Assembly: GCF_938039775.1 (NCBI RefSeq)
Contig: NZ_CALHTQ010000049.1
Coordinates: 1 to 14,339 of the forward strand
DNA length: 14,339 bases
Direction of reading: 5' to 3'
Source: an uncultured Mogibacterium sp.
GTDB taxonomy: Bacteria > Bacillota_A > Clostridia > Peptostreptococcales > Anaerovoracaceae
The translations under genes were made by a program, and so were the position numbers. Below the pieces are notes generated by a model, which was not told the origin of the DNA, searched no databases, and saw nothing but the letters and a program-made list of their open reading frames with translations. Below, piece by piece: positions 12,996-14,339 of this stretch; the stretch's first letter is position 1, and every line of letters begins with the position of its first letter.

Positions 12996-14168
12996 ATGAA
13001 CGATCTCAGTATAGATATCGGTTACAAGAGTATTAATCACTTCGGTGAACCGCTATGCGGTGATACTGTTGCAGTTGCACAGCAGGCAAACGGCGATAAG
13101 ATTGTAGTTCTCGCCGATGGTCTTCGAAGCGGAGTAAAGGCGAGTATCCTGTCGACACTGACTTCAAAGATCATTTCCACGATGATGGCAGAAGGTATGC
13201 CACTAGAGGAATGTGTACACACGATAGCCGCTACACTTCCGATAAGTTCCGAGTATGACGTTGCTTATTCAACTTTTACGATTATGCATATCAAGGATAA
13301 CGAAGAGCTTGAGCTTATTCAGTATGAGAATCCAAGGGTGATTCTCATCAGAGATTTTGCTGCGACTGATTACGAGATGGTCGAGCATGTAATCGATGGC
13401 AAGAAAATATATCGTTCAGAGATTAAGTTACAAGAAGACGACATATTCATCGCCATGAGTGATGGCTGTCCAGGTGCAAACTCGGAACTTTCCTACAACA
13501 AAGAGTGGACGGAGGCGGACATAGCTTCATTTATGGAAACTATTGCGCCTGTTGGATATCCGGCCAAGACGCTGGCGACTATCCTCGTCGAGGAGTGCAA
13601 TAAGCTATATAAAGGAAAGCCGATTGACGATGCGACAGCTTGTATCCTGAGAGTTATAAAGCGTGCACAGGTGAACCTATTGTTCGGTCCACCGGCAAAC
13701 CGTGAAGACTGCGACCGCATGATGTCGCTTTTTTTCTCAAAGGCGGGAAAGCATATCATCTGCGGAGGTACGACAGCTTCAATCGCAGCTGACTACCTGG
13801 GTAAGCCAATCAAAACTAACAGGGTGAATCCAAGCCTTGGAGGACCTCCTATGTCAGAAATCGAGGGAGTAGAGCTTGTAACCGAAGGAATTGTTACAAT
13901 CGATCACGTAGTAAAGAATGCTCGTGATTACCTTGCAAATGACGAAGGCTTCGCAGAGTGGAGTGTCTCGCATGATGCGGCTTCCCTCGTTAGCCGTACA
14001 CTGTTTGAAGAGGCAACAGATATCAATTTCTTTGTCGGAAGAGCTGTAAACCCTGCCCATCAGGAGGCGGATATGCCACTCAATTTCAGCGTTAAGATGA
14101 ATATGATAGAGGAGCTTTCTGCTTCCCTAGAGAAGATGGGGAAGCGCGTAAAGGTGAGCTATTTCTAG
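12996..14168 (+). CDS. SpoIIE/PP2C-type serine phosphatase paired with the hydrogenase
   Basis: A 390-residue cytosolic protein. The first about 225 residues are a PP2C/SpoIIE phosphatase domain: CGDT (Asp23), VLADGLRSG (Asp41-Gly42), FIAMSDGCPG (Asp155-equivalent Asp in SDG, 155-157) and DDATACILRV (Asp211-212), the metal-binding aspartates expected for Mn-dependent dephosphorylation of Ser/Thr. Residues about 228-390 form a second domain with GPPANREDCD, HIICGGTTASIAADYLGK and a C-terminal NFSVKMNMIEELSASLEKMGK helix; I do not recognise this domain. It starts 1 bp after the hydrogenase stop with GGAGGA inside that gene's end, so the two proteins are almost certainly made together. PP2C-type phosphatases beside PAS-containing [FeFe]-hydrogenases are a known pattern in Clostridia, suggesting the hydrogenase domain controls phosphatase output. 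The substrate is unknown. Confidence 0.88.
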   Translation: MNDLSIDIGYKSINHFGEPLCGDTVAVAQQANGDKIVVLADGLRSGVKASILSTLTSKIISTMMAEGMPLEECVHTIAATLPISSEYDVAYSTFTIMHIKDNEELELIQYENPRVILIRDFAATDYEMVEHVIDGKKIYRSEIKLQEDDIFIAMSDGCPGANSELSYNKEWTEADIASFMETIAPVGYPAKTLATILVEECNKLYKGKPIDDATACILRVIKRAQVNLLFGPPANREDCDRMMSLFFSKAGKHIICGGTTASIAADYLGKPIKTNRVNPSLGGPPMSEIEGVELVTEGIVTIDHVVKNARDYLANDEGFAEWSVSHDAASLVSRTLFEEATDINFFVGRAVNPAHQEADMPLNFSVKMNMIEELSASLEKMGKRVKVSYF

Positions 14169-14301
14169 CAGCAAGAACTATGTATTAAATAAACTATATA
14201 TATAACATATCACAGCTAGAGCATCAAAATGATAATGTGTGATAATTAAAGCATCTCTAAGAACTTGATATTTTAAGTTCCCCGCGAAAGGAAGTAATAG
14301 T
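14169..14301. other. AT-rich gap after the phosphatase gene
   Basis: There is no gene here. A weak 6-bp inverted repeat (GAACTT at 14261-14266 and AAGTTC at 14275-14280) is the only structure. It has no T run, so the phosphatase and the next gene may share a transcript. I see no convincing promoter. Confidence 0.4.
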
Positions 14302-14339
14302 GTGAGTGCAAGTTTTTACTTAGACCCAGCAGAAATCAA
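14302..14339 (+). CDS. Start of a further gene, cut by the window end
   Basis: A GTG at 14302 is preceded eight bases upstream by AAAGGAAG (14287-14294) and opens a frame to the edge reading MSASFYLDPAEI. Twelve residues are too few to identify it. Its position after the phosphatase suggests a further member of the hydrogenase-linked cluster. In related clusters a kinase or a [2Fe-2S] NuoE-like protein may follow, but the sequence here does not show which. Confidence 0.5.
   Translation, partial: MSASFYLDPAEI

Noticed and set aside
1..14339. Mobile element, prophage or CRISPR array
   Set aside because: No transposase, integrase, phage structural or Cas-like gene and no regularly spaced repeats were seen on either strand.

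Overview
The window looks like a chromosomal segment of a strictly anaerobic, low-to-mid GC Gram-positive bacterium of the Clostridia (Eubacteriales). The grounds are ferredoxin-type and [FeFe]-hydrogenase proteins, a clostridial feoA-feoA-feoB arrangement with the FeoB-associated Cys-rich peptide, strong AGGAGG-type ribosome binding sites, TTGACA/TATAAT promoters and AT-rich intergenic regions. An Anaerovoracaceae (Family XIII, e.g. Mogibacterium-like) host is my impression only. No rRNA, tRNA, CRISPR array, insertion sequence, integrase or phage gene is visible. Almost all genes are on the + strand; one gene (10301-11128) is on the - strand.

Layout. (1) 1-1245: luxS, cut by one base at the window edge, overlaps a methylthioadenosine/S-adenosylhomocysteine nucleosidase gene. 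Together they recycle S-adenosylhomocysteine to homocysteine and release the AI-2 precursor. A strong terminator follows. (2) 1384-2575: cysK with a near-consensus promoter, a palindrome just after the -10 box and a hairpin-rich leader of about 135 nt, closed by a terminator. (3) 2621-5051: a probable four-gene unit made of an Rrf2 regulator with an IscR-like cysteine cluster, a LytTR response regulator without a kinase, an exported Ser/Asn-rich membrane-anchored protein and a 50-residue membrane peptide, then a terminator. (4) 5094-8784: ferrous iron uptake operon feoA-feoA-feoB, two tandem related small membrane peptides (one without the Cys tail, one with it) and an HMA metal-binding protein. 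It has candidate metalloregulator sites at its promoter and a terminator at its end. (5) 8821-10233: SPFH/band-7 membrane protein and a small ribbon-helix-helix protein. (6) 10301-11128 (-): unknown membrane-anchored coiled-coil protein with a C-terminal beta-rich domain. (7) 11324 to the right edge: a sensory-type [FeFe]-hydrogenase with a PAS domain, a SpoIIE/PP2C-type phosphatase 1 bp behind it, and the start of another gene at the edge.

How the genes fit together. Left part: sulfur amino-acid metabolism (AI-2/SRH recycling, cysteine synthesis) beside a putative Fe-S-sensing regulator. Middle: Fe(II) uptake with accessory metal-binding peptides. Right part: a putative hydrogen or redox sensing pair in which a hydrogenase-like sensor could control a phosphatase. 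The parts most worth a second look are the hydrogenase/phosphatase pair, the tandem FeoB-associated peptides, the Rrf2-LytTR-exported protein unit and the undescribed control regions of cysK and feo.
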